Positions 28,153-39,939 are shown, counted from the first letter of the stretch. The stretch is 64,000 nt of DNA from an uncultured Gammaproteobacteria bacterium (GCA_943788815.1 CALSRS010000001.1:1673501-1737500), one strand, 5' to 3'. A program made the numbers and translations. The notes: generated by a model not told the origin, from the sequence alone.

Positions 28153-28951
28153 ATGCCGGAACTACCTGAAGTCGAAACAACACGAAGAGGCATTTTGCCT
28201 TATCTCGAAGGCAACAAGATAACTAACGCCATATTTAGAGAGAAAAGACTAAGATGGCCGATATCACACAGACTCGCAAGCAATATTAAAAATCAGTCCG
28301 TCCTTGAAGTTTCCAGGCGTGGCAAATACATAATCATTTGGCTGGAAAAAGGCGCCGCTATAATTCATCTTGGAATGTCCGGCAGCCTACGAATAGTTAA
28401 GATAGACACGCCGCCAGAGAAGCATGAGCACTATGATCTTGTTTTAAGCTCAGGATATGTATTGCGATACAAAGACCCAAGGCGTTTTGGATCGATACAC
28501 TGGTCAAACAAAAATCCATTATCACATAAGTTATTAAAGAATCTAGGGCCAGAACCATTATCAGAACAGTTCACGGGAGAATACCTGTATCTTAAAAGTA
28601 GAAACAAAACCCTGAAAATAAAATCTCTCATCATGAATAGCAAGATTGTTCCAGGAGTCGGGAATATCTATGCCAATGAAGCTCTTTTTCATGGAAAGAT
28701 CCGACCCGGAATTGCAGCGGGAAGAATTTCAGCACACCGTTTTCAAGAACTAACTTTAAGTATAAAAAAGATATTAACTATTGCGATAGAACAAGGGGGA
28801 ACTACCTTGCGAGATTTTGTTAATAGTGAAGGGCGGCCCGGCTATTTTCAGCAACGGCTTTATGTCTATGGTCGTTCTGGACAACCATGCAGAATATGCA
28901 AAACAAAAATAAAATCAGTAATGCAAAATCAAAGGGCGACGTATTATTGTC

Positions 28952-28968
<17 letters not shown>
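28153..28968 (+). CDS. mutM: formamidopyrimidine-DNA glycosylase
   Basis: 271 residues. N-terminal catalytic PELPEVETTRRGI with Pro2 as the nucleophile, middle helix-two-turn-helix NSKIVPGVGNIYANEALF, and the C-terminal zinc finger CRICKTKIKSVMQ...CPNCQC. It removes 8-oxoguanine and formamidopyrimidines from DNA. Its stop overlaps the end of the convergent ggt gene by 17 bases. The 119-base upstream gap contains nothing I recognise. Confidence 0.97.
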
Positions 28969-30960
<1,992 letters not shown>

Positions 30961-31443
30961 CTAGCCGTTTAATCGCTTTTTTAGCGCCTGCATAACATCC
31001 TTGTGGACAAAAGGACTTACGTCTCCGCCTAGCGAGGCTACTTCGCGGACTAAACTGGAGGAAATATAACTGAACTGTTCTGCAGGCGTTAAAAAAGCTG
31101 TTTCGGTTTTAGCATATAGTTGTCGATTCATACTTGCCATTTGAAATTCATATTCAAAATCTGAAACGGCGCGTAATCCTCGGATAATTACGCCTGCATC
31201 TCTTGACTTGGCATAATCAGTTACGAGTCCTTCAAAACTACTCACTTCAACATTTTCAATATCGCCCAGGACTTTGCTCGCCATCTTTACGCGCTCATCA
31301 AGGGAAAAAACTGTCTTTTTACTCGTGCTACCAGCGACCGCCACAATCACATTATCGAATAAGCAAGTTGCACGCATGACAATATCTGTATGGCCATTGG
31401 TTATGGGATCAAAGGTCCCGGGATAAATTGCGGTTACTTTCAT
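30961..31443 (-). CDS. coaD: phosphopantetheine adenylyltransferase
   Basis: 160 residues, family length. TAIYPGTFDPITNGHTDIVMRA with the nucleotidyltransferase HxGH motif variant, RGLRAVSDFEYEFQMASMN and YSYISSSLVREVASLGGDVSPFV. It makes dephospho-CoA, the step after the CoaBC reactions encoded at 21-22 kb. It follows rsmD with a 3-base gap. Confidence 0.97.
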   Translation of the reverse strand: MKVTAIYPGTFDPITNGHTDIVMRATCLFDNVIVAVAGSTSKKTVFSLDERVKMASKVLGDIENVEVSSFEGLVTDYAKSRDAGVIIRGLRAVSDFEYEFQMASMNRQLYAKTETAFLTPAEQFSYISSSLVREVASLGGDVSPFVHKDVMQALKKRLNG

Positions 31444-31446
31444 TAG

Positions 31447-32004
31447 CTAATCTTTTTTGCTTGATAATAACTGGAATTCCACTTTACCGGCATTACCAGA
31501 TTTAATCATCTCTACATGGTTATTATTAATGTCTATATTACTATCAGATTCTACATATAATAGAGAAGCCTGTTTAAGACAGCTACAGTTAATTAATTTA
31601 TCAATTGTTGGTTCGAGTAATCTCGACTGATAGGGTGGATCAATAAAAACTATATCAAACGATTGTTGGCATTGAGTCAGCCAGGACATGACATCACTAT
31701 TTGCTATTTCCGCAGCGCTTGTTCCCAGCTTTTGCGCCTGTTTTTGAAGGTTGAATACCACATCCCTGTTATGATCCACCATAATTACCGATGCAGCCCC
31801 TCGGGACAATGCCTCAAACCCCAATGCCCCAGTTCCTGCATACAAATCAAGACACACTGCGCCTGAGACATAAGGCGATAACCAGTTAAATAATGTTTCC
31901 CTTATTCTGTTGGGCGTAGGCCTTAAATTATCTGCTTCTAGTACATCAAGCTTTCTGCTCCGCCATTTGCCCCCTATCAGTCTTATCTTGCCCTGCACGT
32001 TCAA
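31447..32004 (-). CDS. rsmD: 16S rRNA (guanine-966-N2)-methyltransferase
   Basis: 185 residues from a TTG start. RLIGGKWRSRKLDVLEADNLRPTPNRIRETLFNWL at the N-terminus, SAM-binding CLDLYAGTGALGFEALSRGA (about 51-70) and the catalytic FIDPPYQSRL (about 119-128). It methylates G966 of 16S rRNA in the assembled 30S subunit. It lies between the M16 pair and coaD. Confidence 0.95.
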   Translation of the reverse strand: MNVQGKIRLIGGKWRSRKLDVLEADNLRPTPNRIRETLFNWLSPYVSGAVCLDLYAGTGALGFEALSRGAASVIMVDHNRDVVFNLQKQAQKLGTSAAEIANSDVMSWLTQCQQSFDIVFIDPPYQSRLLEPTIDKLINCSCLKQASLLYVESDSNIDINNNHVEMIKSGNAGKVEFQLLSSKKD

Positions 32005-32019
32005 ACCTGACTTATCTGA

Positions 32020-33366
32020 TTAATCCTCTGCCTGAACTGGCCCAACAAGAACGGTGACAAATTTATCCGGATCCAGCCGACGTTGGAAAGCATCTTTAAT
32101 GTCATTCAGCGTGACCGATTCAACTTTCTCATTAAACGTCTCAAGATAATCTAAAGGTAGCTGATAAAACCCAATTACAGAAAGGTATCCAGATATTTTT
32201 CCATTACTATCCAATCGTAACGGAAATCCGCCTGTAATATTTTTTTTAGCTGAGATTAGTTCGTCCTGAGTGGGCCCATTGTCGACAAAATCTTTTATCG
32301 TTTGCTTTAATACATCTAATCCTTCCTGGGTCTGATCTTCCCGGGTAGATATGGACGCCTGAAATGGCCCCAGACCTCTACGAGGAGAAAAATAACTGCT
32401 AGCCCCGTAGGAAAGACCACGTTTTTCCCTCACCTCCTCAAACAGCCTGGAAACAAGACCCCCGCCGCCCAATATGTGGTTACCAACATATAGTGGAAAG
32501 TAGTCAGGGTCCCCATATTTCATCCCTGGCTGACCAAGCAGAATATGCACCTGTGATGATGGGTGAGCCACTTTAATTAAGGCTTCTTTGGCGGCAGGCT
32601 GGACTTCCGGAAAATACCTTGGCGCTGATCCCAATGGCAAATCACCGGTGACAGATTCAGCTATAAATTCCGCCTGTCTAAGTGAGATATCACCAACCAG
32701 AGTAATCATTGCATTTTTTGCTACGTAAAAATCAGAATGAAATCGAACCAGATCATTTCGAATAATATTACTTAAACTTTCTGGTGTACCCTCATTCGGA
32801 TAAGCATAGGGATGACCGGCAAAAACCACTTCGTCAAAGCGTTCGCTAGCAATCGCTCCGGGGGATTGATTTTTTCTCTGTATTCCTACAAGAATTCTGT
32901 TACGCTCACGATCGATAACGTCTTCTGGAAAGTCTGGGCTAGTTAGCACAATCTTTAACATATCTAGCGCAGGCTCCAGCAAGTCTTTGTTTGATAAACT
33001 TCGTAATGAAATTGACGCAGTATCACTTGCACCCCGCGCGCTGAACTCTGCACCCAGACGTTCAAATTCGAAACTAATGTCATCGGCATTCATGCCGCCT
33101 GCCGCTTGATCTAACAAACTGTTCGTCAACTGGGCCAATCCCCGTTTTCCTTCAGGATCTCTTACACTACCAGCATCAAACACAAGCTGCAGGTCGACCA
33201 TTGGTAATTCATGAGACTCAACAAAGTAAACCCTGACGCCGCTACTTGTTTCCCAATGCTGTATAAGCGGGCCGGCGGACACAGCTGAATTTAGCAGTAT
33301 AAATACGCCGATCCCGATAAAATGGGAGATAAAATAGTTAATTAGTTTATGAAATTGATTACTCAC
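32020..33366 (-). CDS. M16 family peptidase-like protein, non-catalytic partner
   Basis: 448 residues from GTG 33366, chosen because AAGGAG lies 7 bases upstream and it yields an N-terminal signal/anchor FHKLINYFISHFIGIGVFILL. It has the M16 fold (YFVESHELPMVDLQLVFDAGSVRDP; RGLSYGASSYFSPRRGLGPFQAS), but the HxxEH metal motif is replaced by TNSLLDQ, so it is not a zinc peptidase by itself. It overlaps the preceding M16 gene by 8 bases; such pairs often form active-inactive heterodimers. Confidence 0.87.
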   Translation of the reverse strand: MSNQFHKLINYFISHFIGIGVFILLNSAVSAGPLIQHWETSSGVRVYFVESHELPMVDLQLVFDAGSVRDPEGKRGLAQLTNSLLDQAAGGMNADDISFEFERLGAEFSARGASDTASISLRSLSNKDLLEPALDMLKIVLTSPDFPEDVIDRERNRILVGIQRKNQSPGAIASERFDEVVFAGHPYAYPNEGTPESLSNIIRNDLVRFHSDFYVAKNAMITLVGDISLRQAEFIAESVTGDLPLGSAPRYFPEVQPAAKEALIKVAHPSSQVHILLGQPGMKYGDPDYFPLYVGNHILGGGGLVSRLFEEVREKRGLSYGASSYFSPRRGLGPFQASISTREDQTQEGLDVLKQTIKDFVDNGPTQDELISAKKNITGGFPLRLDSNGKISGYLSVIGFYQLPLDYLETFNEKVESVTLNDIKDAFQRRLDPDKFVTVLVGPVQAED

Positions 33367-34714
33367 CGTTATTCTCCTTTGCTTCGACTGGCTCGAGAAC
33401 TGCGAGAGTTGATGTATCTTCAAGCAGATACTTTGCAGCGACTGCCTGAACCTGCTCAGCAGTAATTCCATTAATCTTTTGTACGTATTCATCGGCCAGC
33501 TTCCAACCCAAACCGACGGTTTCGTAAATACCCAGCACCATGGCCTGATAAAATACAGAATCTTTCTCATAAACATTACTGGATACAACCTGTGCTTTCA
33601 CTCGGTTTAGCTCCCCTGCCGAAGCCGGTGATGTTTTAATATCCTCAAGCTGTTCTCGAATGGCTATCTCAAGTTCTTCAATAGTCCTGCCTTGAGTCGG
33701 CGTCCCGGAAATTGTAAACAAGCCGTCTAACCTTCCTGACATTTGATAGCTAGACCCTACACTGGTTGCAACCTGTTCTCCTCGTGTTAAACGTGATGCA
33801 AACCTTGCGCTGCTGCCACCGCTGAGAATGCCTGACAACACTTCTAGTGCATAAGGTTCCCAACTTTCAATTGGAGACCCTTCCTGCAATGATGATTTGA
33901 GCCCAGGCACCTTAAATGCCAATGTTAATCTTGGGATCTCGGCAGGTCGCTTAACAATTAGGGTCTTTTTCCCTAATTGAGGGACTTCCGGACGATAAGG
34001 TGGCGGACTTATCTCTTCTGCTTTTAATTTTCCAAAATATTTTATCGCCAACTGATAAACAGATTCGGGGTGTATATCACCAACCACGACAATTGTTGCA
34101 TTATTTGGGGCATAATATTTTTGATACCAGGCTCGCAGATCCTCGACCTTCATGGAATCCAGGTCTGCCATCCAGCCTATAATAGGCTGCCTGTATGGAC
34201 TGGTTTGAAATGCTGTCGCCTGCGCAACTTCACGCAAAAATGCATTGGGATTATCTTCAGTTCTTAATCTTCTTTCCTCCTTGACCACTTCCACTTCCTT
34301 TTTAAATGCATCTGGTGGCAAGGTAATATTCCTCATCCGATCGGCTTCCAGTTCAAAACTAATTGCCAACCTGGATTTCTCCATCGTCTGAAAATATGCC
34401 GTATAATCATCCCCAGTAAAGGCATTCTCCCTGCCACCATTTTCAGAAATGATCCTGGAAAACTCACCTTCACCCAGTTTCTTGGTGCCTTTGAACATCA
34501 TATGTTCAAGCACATGTGAAACACCTGTAGTACCATCTGTCTCGTAACTGGACCCGACCTTGTACCATACCTGAGACACCACGATTGGCGCCCTATGGTC
34601 TTCCTTTACAAGCAATTTCAGACCATTATCGAGAATATATTCGTGGACCTGGGCAGTAGCTGAAGTACATAGCAATGCAAGAAATAACAGCTGGAAAAAT
34701 TTTTTCAATTTCAT
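33359..34714 (-). CDS. M16 family zinc metallopeptidase
   Basis: 451 residues from ATG 34714 with a signal peptide (about 1-22, ending ATAQ). Zinc-binding HxxEH is present as HVLEHMMFKGT (about residue 72), and the family fingerprint GENAFTGDDYTAYFQTM follows. It is likely a periplasmic oligopeptidase. I chose this start over an upstream ATG at 34765 because it opens a clean signal peptide. It is the first gene of the minus-strand run M16-M16-rsmD-coaD-fdx-ggt and diverges from ftsY. Confidence 0.9.
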   Translation of the reverse strand: MKLKKFFQLLFLALLCTSATAQVHEYILDNGLKLLVKEDHRAPIVVSQVWYKVGSSYETDGTTGVSHVLEHMMFKGTKKLGEGEFSRIISENGGRENAFTGDDYTAYFQTMEKSRLAISFELEADRMRNITLPPDAFKKEVEVVKEERRLRTEDNPNAFLREVAQATAFQTSPYRQPIIGWMADLDSMKVEDLRAWYQKYYAPNNATIVVVGDIHPESVYQLAIKYFGKLKAEEISPPPYRPEVPQLGKKTLIVKRPAEIPRLTLAFKVPGLKSSLQEGSPIESWEPYALEVLSGILSGGSSARFASRLTRGEQVATSVGSSYQMSGRLDGLFTISGTPTQGRTIEELEIAIREQLEDIKTSPASAGELNRVKAQVVSSNVYEKDSVFYQAMVLGIYETVGLGWKLADEYVQKINGITAEQVQAVAAKYLLEDTSTLAVLEPVEAKENNGE

Positions 34715-34828
34715 CTCCAAAATAAGGTTTCTCAGATAATCAACAAATTTATACAATATTGACATTTTAGAGTACCTTTTAGGTTAATGATACGATACTA
34801 AGTTCCGAGTAGTTACAAGATATCCAGA

Positions 34829-35794
34829 ATGCTATTTAACAATAACACCAAAGCACAGCCACAGACCACTTCCAGTGTGTGGCAATCTCTCAAATCAGGC
34901 CTGAATAAAACCAGAGACCTGTTATTTACGGATATAGGCGAAATCTTAAGTCAGGAAAATTACGATTCCGACACTTTACTAGATGAGCTTGAAAACAGAC
35001 TTCTGATTGCGGACGTTGGAGTTGATGCCACAGTAAAAATTATATCTGGATTAAAATCGGAGATTAAGAGGCAAAAGCCAGCATCTTCAGATGAAATCAT
35101 GATTCTGTTAAAAAATCAGATGGTAAGCATCTTAAAAAATATCGAATCACCATTAATAATATCCAATGACAAACATAAACCTTTCACCATACTTGTCGTT
35201 GGCGTGAATGGTGCTGGAAAGACCACGACGATAGGCAAGCTAACCCACCTGTATAAAAACGACTATAAGACGATGATTGCAGCTGGCGACACCTTTCGTG
35301 CTGCGGCAATTGAACAACTTGCCGCCTGGGGGGAGAGAAATACAGTGCCTGTCATTTCCAAGCCTCAGGGATCAGATTCTGCGGCGGTTGTATATGATGC
35401 CCTTCAAAATGCAAGTCAAGATAAGATGGATTTATTAATCGCCGACACCGCGGGCAGACTACAGAACAAAAGCAATCTAATCGATGAGCTTAAAAAGATC
35501 CGAAAAACAATTTCAAAATTCAATCCTGAATTGCCAGTCGTTACATTATTAGTGATTGATGCTGCAACAGGTCAAAATGCCTTAAACCAGGCCGTGCAAT
35601 TTAATTCAGAAATCGGAATAGATGGTCTAGTACTTACAAAACTGGACGGCACCGCTAAAGGCGGTATTATTTTTGCAATCGCTGAAAAACTGGGCATTCC
35701 TTTACACTACATTGGAACGGGCGAATCTATCGATGACATATCAGTATTTAACGCTAACGACTTTGTGTCAGCATTACTTTCTATAAATAAATGA
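34829..35794 (+). CDS. ftsY: signal recognition particle receptor FtsY
   Basis: 321 residues, a compact FtsY that lacks the long acidic N-terminal A domain of E. coli (497 residues). The N domain (about 20-110) is followed by the GTPase domain with P-loop VVGVNGAGKTTTIGKL (about 124-139), DTFRAAAIEQL, DTAGRL and TKLDGTAKGG. It docks SRP-ribosome complexes at the inner membrane. It overlaps ftsE by four bases (ATGA). Confidence 0.97.
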   Translation: MLFNNNTKAQPQTTSSVWQSLKSGLNKTRDLLFTDIGEILSQENYDSDTLLDELENRLLIADVGVDATVKIISGLKSEIKRQKPASSDEIMILLKNQMVSILKNIESPLIISNDKHKPFTILVVGVNGAGKTTTIGKLTHLYKNDYKTMIAAGDTFRAAAIEQLAAWGERNTVPVISKPQGSDSAAVVYDALQNASQDKMDLLIADTAGRLQNKSNLIDELKKIRKTISKFNPELPVVTLLVIDAATGQNALNQAVQFNSEIGIDGLVLTKLDGTAKGGIIFAIAEKLGIPLHYIGTGESIDDISVFNANDFVSALLSINK

Positions 35795-36465
35795 TTCAAT
35801 TCACGGATGTTTACAAACGATATGCCTCTGGTAAAGACGCATTAAAAAAACTAAACCTGTTCGTTGAGCAAGGTGCAATGGTGTTTATAACCGGACGTTC
35901 CGGAGCCGGCAAAACAACACTACTAAGATTAATTGCTCTAATTGAACGTCAAACGCGAGGACAAATTATTGTAAATAGTCAGAACCTTGAAAGAGTTAAA
36001 GGAAATAGAATTTCTTTATTTAGACGCAACTTGGGGTTTATGTTTCAGGATCATAGACTACTAAATGACAGGACAGTTTTTGATAATGTCGCATTACCTA
36101 TGGTTGTTGCTGGCTATTCCTATCAGGAAATACGAAAGCGTGTTCACGCGTCACTAGACAAGGTCGGTCTACTCTCCCTGGAAAAATCATATCCTCTTGC
36201 CTTGTCTGGTGGAGAGCAACAACGCGTTGGTATAGCTCGTGCAGTTGTACATAGGCCCGCCTTACTATTAGCAGATGAACCTACTGGAAACCTTGATCCG
36301 GCATTATCATGGGAAAGCATGAAATTATTTGAACAATTTAATCAGGTCGGTGTAACTGTATTAATAGCCAGCCATGACCTGGAAATGATCCGTCGACTTA
36401 GAAAACCCATAATTACATTAAAAGCAGGCCAGCTATTAACCAAAAATCTTCCTGTTGAACCATAA
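35791..36465 (+). CDS. ftsE: cell division ATP-binding protein FtsE
   Basis: 224 residues. Walker [15 protein letters not shown] (about 33-46), [17 protein letters not shown], signature [15 protein letters not shown] (about 137-151), Walker [14 protein letters not shown]. With FtsX it controls cell-wall hydrolases at the division septum. The ftsY-ftsE-ftsX-rpoH order is conserved in gammaproteobacteria. Confidence 0.97.
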   Translation: MIQFTDVYKRYASGKDALKKLNLFVEQGAMVFITGRSGAGKTTLLRLIALIERQTRGQIIVNSQNLERVKGNRISLFRRNLGFMFQDHRLLNDRTVFDNVALPMVVAGYSYQEIRKRVHASLDKVGLLSLEKSYPLALSGGEQQRVGIARAVVHRPALLLADEPTGNLDPALSWESMKLFEQFNQVGVTVLIASHDLEMIRRLRKPIITLKAGQLLTKNLPVEP

Positions 36466-36467
36466 CG

Positions 36468-37436
36468 ATGAATGTTAAACGAAAGCCGGGCACAGGACCG
36501 AATAATTCTTTAGGGCGAAAGTTTCAAGTCTGGATCGCACAACATGCAAGAGCTATGCTCGTTAGCACAGGCCAATTGAGCAAAAATCCGATTGGTAATA
36601 TATTTTCTATCGCTGTCATTGGTATAACACTGGCTTTACCAGCTGGACTACATCTGATTATCAATAATGCTACACAAATACTTGAAAACTGGGAGGGCAA
36701 TGTACAGGTCGCCATATACCTAAAACCTCATGTCGATGAGGCACAGGCCAGACAACTAAGCCAGAACTTGCAAGCTGATTCTGTAATAGAAAATATTACT
36801 TTAATCACAAAGGAACAGGCATTAAACGAATACAAAACCTTGTCTGGCTTTGCCGAAGCACTAGAGGCTCTGGAGGAAAATCCCTTACCTAACGTGCTAA
36901 TTATACGCCCAAACATTAATAGCCTGTCATCTGTGGCAGGCAGTGAGCTGATACATCGACTGTCTAATATGGAAGAAGTTGAATCTGCCCAACTTGACCA
37001 TCAATGGGTGAATCGGCTAATTGCAATTCTCGATATTCTAAAAAGGGGAGTAATTATTCTTACCACCTTATTTTCTATAGCAGTGCTCCTGATCGTTGGC
37101 AATACCATGCGTCTTTCAATTTTTAACAAGCGAACAGAAATTGAAATTGATAAATTATTTGGGGCTACAAACTCATTTATACAACGGCCATTTTTATATA
37201 CTGGATTAATATATGGTGCAGGAGGAAGTCTGGTCGCCTGGTGTTTGCTATTACTGTTAACGTTTATCATACAAGACCCGGTTAATCAGCTTTCTATACT
37301 TTATGGTAGTGACTTTGCAATCAATGGTCTAAATGCCAAAGAAGTATTTGCACTTTTTGGGATCGGCTCGGGCCTTGGATTGCTGGGCTCCTGGATTGCT
37401 GTCGGCCGGCACCTTAGCGCCACAGAACCTACTTAA
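36468..37436 (+). CDS. ftsX: cell division protein FtsX
   Basis: 322 residues, four membrane helices: about 45-68 (FSIAVIGITLALPAGLHLII), then a periplasmic domain (about 75-175), and three in the C-terminal half (about 190-215, 240-265, 290-312). IEIDKLFGATNSFIQRPFLYTG is the typical loop before the last helices. It couples FtsE ATPase to periplasmic murein hydrolase activators. It begins 2 bases after ftsE. Confidence 0.95.
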   Translation: MNVKRKPGTGPNNSLGRKFQVWIAQHARAMLVSTGQLSKNPIGNIFSIAVIGITLALPAGLHLIINNATQILENWEGNVQVAIYLKPHVDEAQARQLSQNLQADSVIENITLITKEQALNEYKTLSGFAEALEALEENPLPNVLIIRPNINSLSSVAGSELIHRLSNMEEVESAQLDHQWVNRLIAILDILKRGVIILTTLFSIAVLLIVGNTMRLSIFNKRTEIEIDKLFGATNSFIQRPFLYTGLIYGAGGSLVAWCLLLLLTFIIQDPVNQLSILYGSDFAINGLNAKEVFALFGIGSGLGLLGSWIAVGRHLSATEPT

Positions 37437-37490
37437 GACATTGAAATAATTAAATTTTATTTATTTTCTCACTTAGAACTATCCCTCCTA

Positions 37491-37517
37491 TTGGCACTCT
37501 AACGTAAGGAGTGCTAA
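37491..37517. promoter_or_regulatory. CIRCE element (HrcA operator) upstream of rpoH
   Basis: TTGGCACTC (37491-37499), 9 bases, GAGTGCTAA (37509-37517). The CIRCE consensus is TTAGCACTC-N9-GAGTGCTAA, so 17 of 18 conserved bases match and the spacer is exact. CIRCE is bound by the heat-shock repressor HrcA. The element lies 31 bases upstream of the rpoH ATG and covers the predicted promoter, a position suited to repression. Confidence 0.92.
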
Positions 37518-37520
37518 AAT
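37491..37520 (+). promoter_or_regulatory. predicted sigma-70-type promoter of rpoH
   Basis: TTGGCA (37491-37496) and TAAAAT (37515-37520) are 18 bases apart, a fair sigma-70 match. Both boxes lie in or touch the CIRCE arms. A start near 37527 would leave a leader of about 22 bases with a GGAAGAAG ribosome site before the ATG at 37549. Other promoters inside ftsX are possible. Confidence 0.6.
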
Positions 37521-37548
37521 TTAACCTATCCCCACAAGCAGGAAGAAG

Positions 37549-38394
37549 ATGAATTTACAACTAACAGTAGCCAATGGTTCCATAGAAGCTTACGTTCAAA
37601 GCGTTAATAGTATTCCGATCTTGAGTGTAGAGCGTGAGCAAGAGTTGTTTGAACGGTTTAAAAACCATGAGGACCTTGAGGCAGCCAGAGAAATCGTCAT
37701 GTCACATCTTCGCTTTGTAGTCAAAGTTGCTCGCGGATATAACGGCTATGGTTTACCGCAGGCCGACTTAATCCAGGAGGGAAATATAGGCCTGATGAAG
37801 GCTGTGAAGCGTTTTGATCCGGCCGTAGGCGTTAGGCTGGTCTCGTTTGCCGTTCATTGGATACGCGCAGAAATGCATGAATATATATTGAGAAACTGGC
37901 GAACTGTTAAGGTAGCGACTACAAAGGCTCAACGTAAGTTGTTTTTTAACCTTCGGTCTACAAAGAAACGACTTGGGTGGCTGTCTCAAGAAGAAATACG
38001 ATCTGTTGCCGATGACCTCGGGGTAAGCCCTAAAGATGTAGTGGAAATGGAAAAGCGTATGAGTGCCCATGATGCCTCTTTTGACGGACTTGATACGAAT
38101 GATGATCATGATATTTCCGCTCCAGCATTTTACCTTGAAGATCAGGGCAATGGTCCTGAACAAGAGATTGAATCCAGGCAAGATGATGCACTTGCAGCTG
38201 AGGGTCTAAAACTGGCCCTGAATTCCCTTGATCAAAGAAGCAAGGAAATCATATCCAAACGGTGGCTAAGCCCAAAAAAGCAAACGCTGCAAGAACTGGC
38301 GGCACAATATGGCGTATCAGCCGAACGTATCAGGCAACTAGAACAAAATGCCATGAAAAAATTACGATCGTCAATATCAGAAAATGCTTCATAG
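37549..38394 (+). CDS. rpoH: RNA polymerase heat-shock sigma factor sigma-32
   Basis: 281 residues. Region 2 has [19 protein letters not shown] (about 74-92) and [16 protein letters not shown]. The RpoH box [15 protein letters not shown] (about 128-142) distinguishes it from other sigma factors. Region 4 ends [20 protein letters not shown]. It directs transcription of chaperones and proteases. The 112-base gap after ftsX contains a CIRCE element, so regulation may include HrcA repression. Confidence 0.97.
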   Translation: MNLQLTVANGSIEAYVQSVNSIPILSVEREQELFERFKNHEDLEAAREIVMSHLRFVVKVARGYNGYGLPQADLIQEGNIGLMKAVKRFDPAVGVRLVSFAVHWIRAEMHEYILRNWRTVKVATTKAQRKLFFNLRSTKKRLGWLSQEEIRSVADDLGVSPKDVVEMEKRMSAHDASFDGLDTNDDHDISAPAFYLEDQGNGPEQEIESRQDDALAAEGLKLALNSLDQRSKEIISKRWLSPKKQTLQELAAQYGVSAERIRQLEQNAMKKLRSSISENAS

Positions 38395-38524
38395 AAGCCC
38401 CGCCCGACCGGCCATTTTGGTTAAATTAATCGACAACTAATCAAAGACCTTCTAGACTAAGCGCTCAGACTAGCCGTCTGCAATCATGACTTAGAAAACA
38501 TTTCGATACTTCAGGGGGGAACCG

Positions 38525-39007
38525 ATGAGTCGAAGAATGTATTTTCTACTACCTGATGTTGAAGCAGGGGAAAAAATAGTTCAGGAATTATTAATTTCCA
38601 GAATTGAAGAAAAACGCCTTCATTTTCTTGGGCGGCGCGATACAGATATGAAGTCTCTTCCCGAGGCAACGCCTACGCATAAAACAGGCCTTATAAGAGG
38701 TTTGTATATAGGTTTAATTTCTGGATCGGTTACAGGGCTGCTAGCCGGCCTATATCTTTACTATCATCCAGAACTCATCGGCATGCAGGCCCCACCGTAT
38801 GTCATCTTCGTATGTGCATTTGTGGGCGCTATCATTGGAGCATGGATATCAGGGCCACTAATAGGTGGCAGTTCACCAAATACCAAGCTGATTCCTTTTC
38901 AGGAATCACTCAATAATGGGAAGATTTTATTAATTCTTGACGCACCCACCAAACGAACAGAGGAGCTCAGAGAGTTAATCCGATCGCATTACCCTGAATC
39001 TGTTTAA
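38525..39007 (+). CDS. small membrane protein, DUF1269-like, function unknown
   Basis: 160 residues. An N-terminal soluble part with YFLLPDVEAGEKIVQELL (about 6-23) is followed by two hydrophobic Gly-rich helices (about 55-78 and 92-115, with GLIRGLYIGLISGSVTGLLAG and AFVGAIIGAWISG), and a C-terminal soluble segment NNGKILLILDAPTKRTEELREL. The layout resembles DUF1269-type inner-membrane proteins. A strong AGGGGGGA ribosome site precedes the ATG. It converges with the ctaB gene with a 20-base gap. Confidence 0.7.
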   Translation: MSRRMYFLLPDVEAGEKIVQELLISRIEEKRLHFLGRRDTDMKSLPEATPTHKTGLIRGLYIGLISGSVTGLLAGLYLYYHPELIGMQAPPYVIFVCAFVGAIIGAWISGPLIGGSSPNTKLIPFQESLNNGKILLILDAPTKRTEELRELIRSHYPESV

Positions 39008-39027
39008 CAATATATGGCGCCGGAAAC

Positions 39028-39939
39028 TTATCCATACAGGCCAGCAAACATTCGTAGATAGTGGTCTGCCAATAAAAACGCAAATAGTGCCATCAAGTAG
39101 ACGATAGAATAAGAGAACGTCTTCATTGCAAGGGCATCACTATGATCCTTTAGCATTGCTATTGCATAATATAGAAAGATGCCGCCAAGAATCACCGCGC
39201 CAAACAGGTACATTCCGCCGCTCATCATAAAGACAAAGGGAAGCAAACTGACTAAAAACAAAATAATTGTGTAATACAGTATTTGTAATCGTGTGAACTT
39301 CACCCCATGAGTCACTGGCAACATAGGGATTGCTGCCTTTGCATATTCATCACGACGGCAAATAGCCAGCGCCCAAAAATGCGGAGGGGTCCAGGCAAAA
39401 ATAATCAGAAATAATAAAAGCGAATGAGGATCCAGCGTTCCCGTCACTGCGGTCCAGCCGAGCACCGGTGGCGCGGCGCCAGAAGCACCACCTATTACTA
39501 TGTTTTGCGGGGTCGCGCGCTTTAAATACATGGAGTAAACAAAACCGTAACCAATCAATGATCCCAGTGTGAGAACCGCTGTGAGATTGTTGATAAACGC
39601 TACCAATATACCCATAGACAGAATACACAACACTGCCGCAAAAACTAATGCCCGGCCCATGGTGACATTGCCTTGAGGTAGCGGCCTATTTTTAGTGCGC
39701 GTCATTATTGCGTCCACCCGCTGATCCACGACATGATTTACCACGGCAGCTGACGCCGCTGCCAGCCCAATACCCAGATTCCCCAGTATAATAACCTCCA
39801 GCGGCACCATGTTTGGCACTGATAGCAACATTCCAACAAGGGATGTAAAAACGATTAAGGCGACGATAGTCGGCTTACATAAAGCCAGATATTCCCGCCA
39901 GGGGATAATGGCTCCGTTATTGATTATGGATTCTTTCAA
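39028..39939 (-). CDS. ctaB: protoheme IX farnesyltransferase (haem O synthase)
   Basis: 303 residues, UbiA family, about nine membrane helices. Prenyl-diphosphate motif NHVVDQRVDAIMTRTKNRPLP (about 68-88) is intact. It converts haem B to haem O for heme-copper oxidases; haem A needs the further enzyme COX15/CtaA, which is not in this cluster. It is the last of the minus-strand assembly genes surf1-SCO-like-ctaB. Confidence 0.95.
   Translation of the reverse strand: MKESIINNGAIIPWREYLALCKPTIVALIVFTSLVGMLLSVPNMVPLEVIILGNLGIGLAAASAAVVNHVVDQRVDAIMTRTKNRPLPQGNVTMGRALVFAAVLCILSMGILVAFINNLTAVLTLGSLIGYGFVYSMYLKRATPQNIVIGGASGAAPPVLGWTAVTGTLDPHSLLLFLIIFAWTPPHFWALAICRRDEYAKAAIPMLPVTHGVKFTRLQILYYTIILFLVSLLPFVFMMSGGMYLFGAVILGGIFLYYAIAMLKDHSDALAMKTFSYSIVYLMALFAFLLADHYLRMFAGLYG

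Noticed and set aside
33367-33588. Upstream extension of the second M16 gene to 522 residues
   Set aside because: The added part overlaps the coding sequence of the first M16 gene in another frame, has no M16 similarity, and a GTG with AAGGAG at 33366 gives a clean signal anchor.
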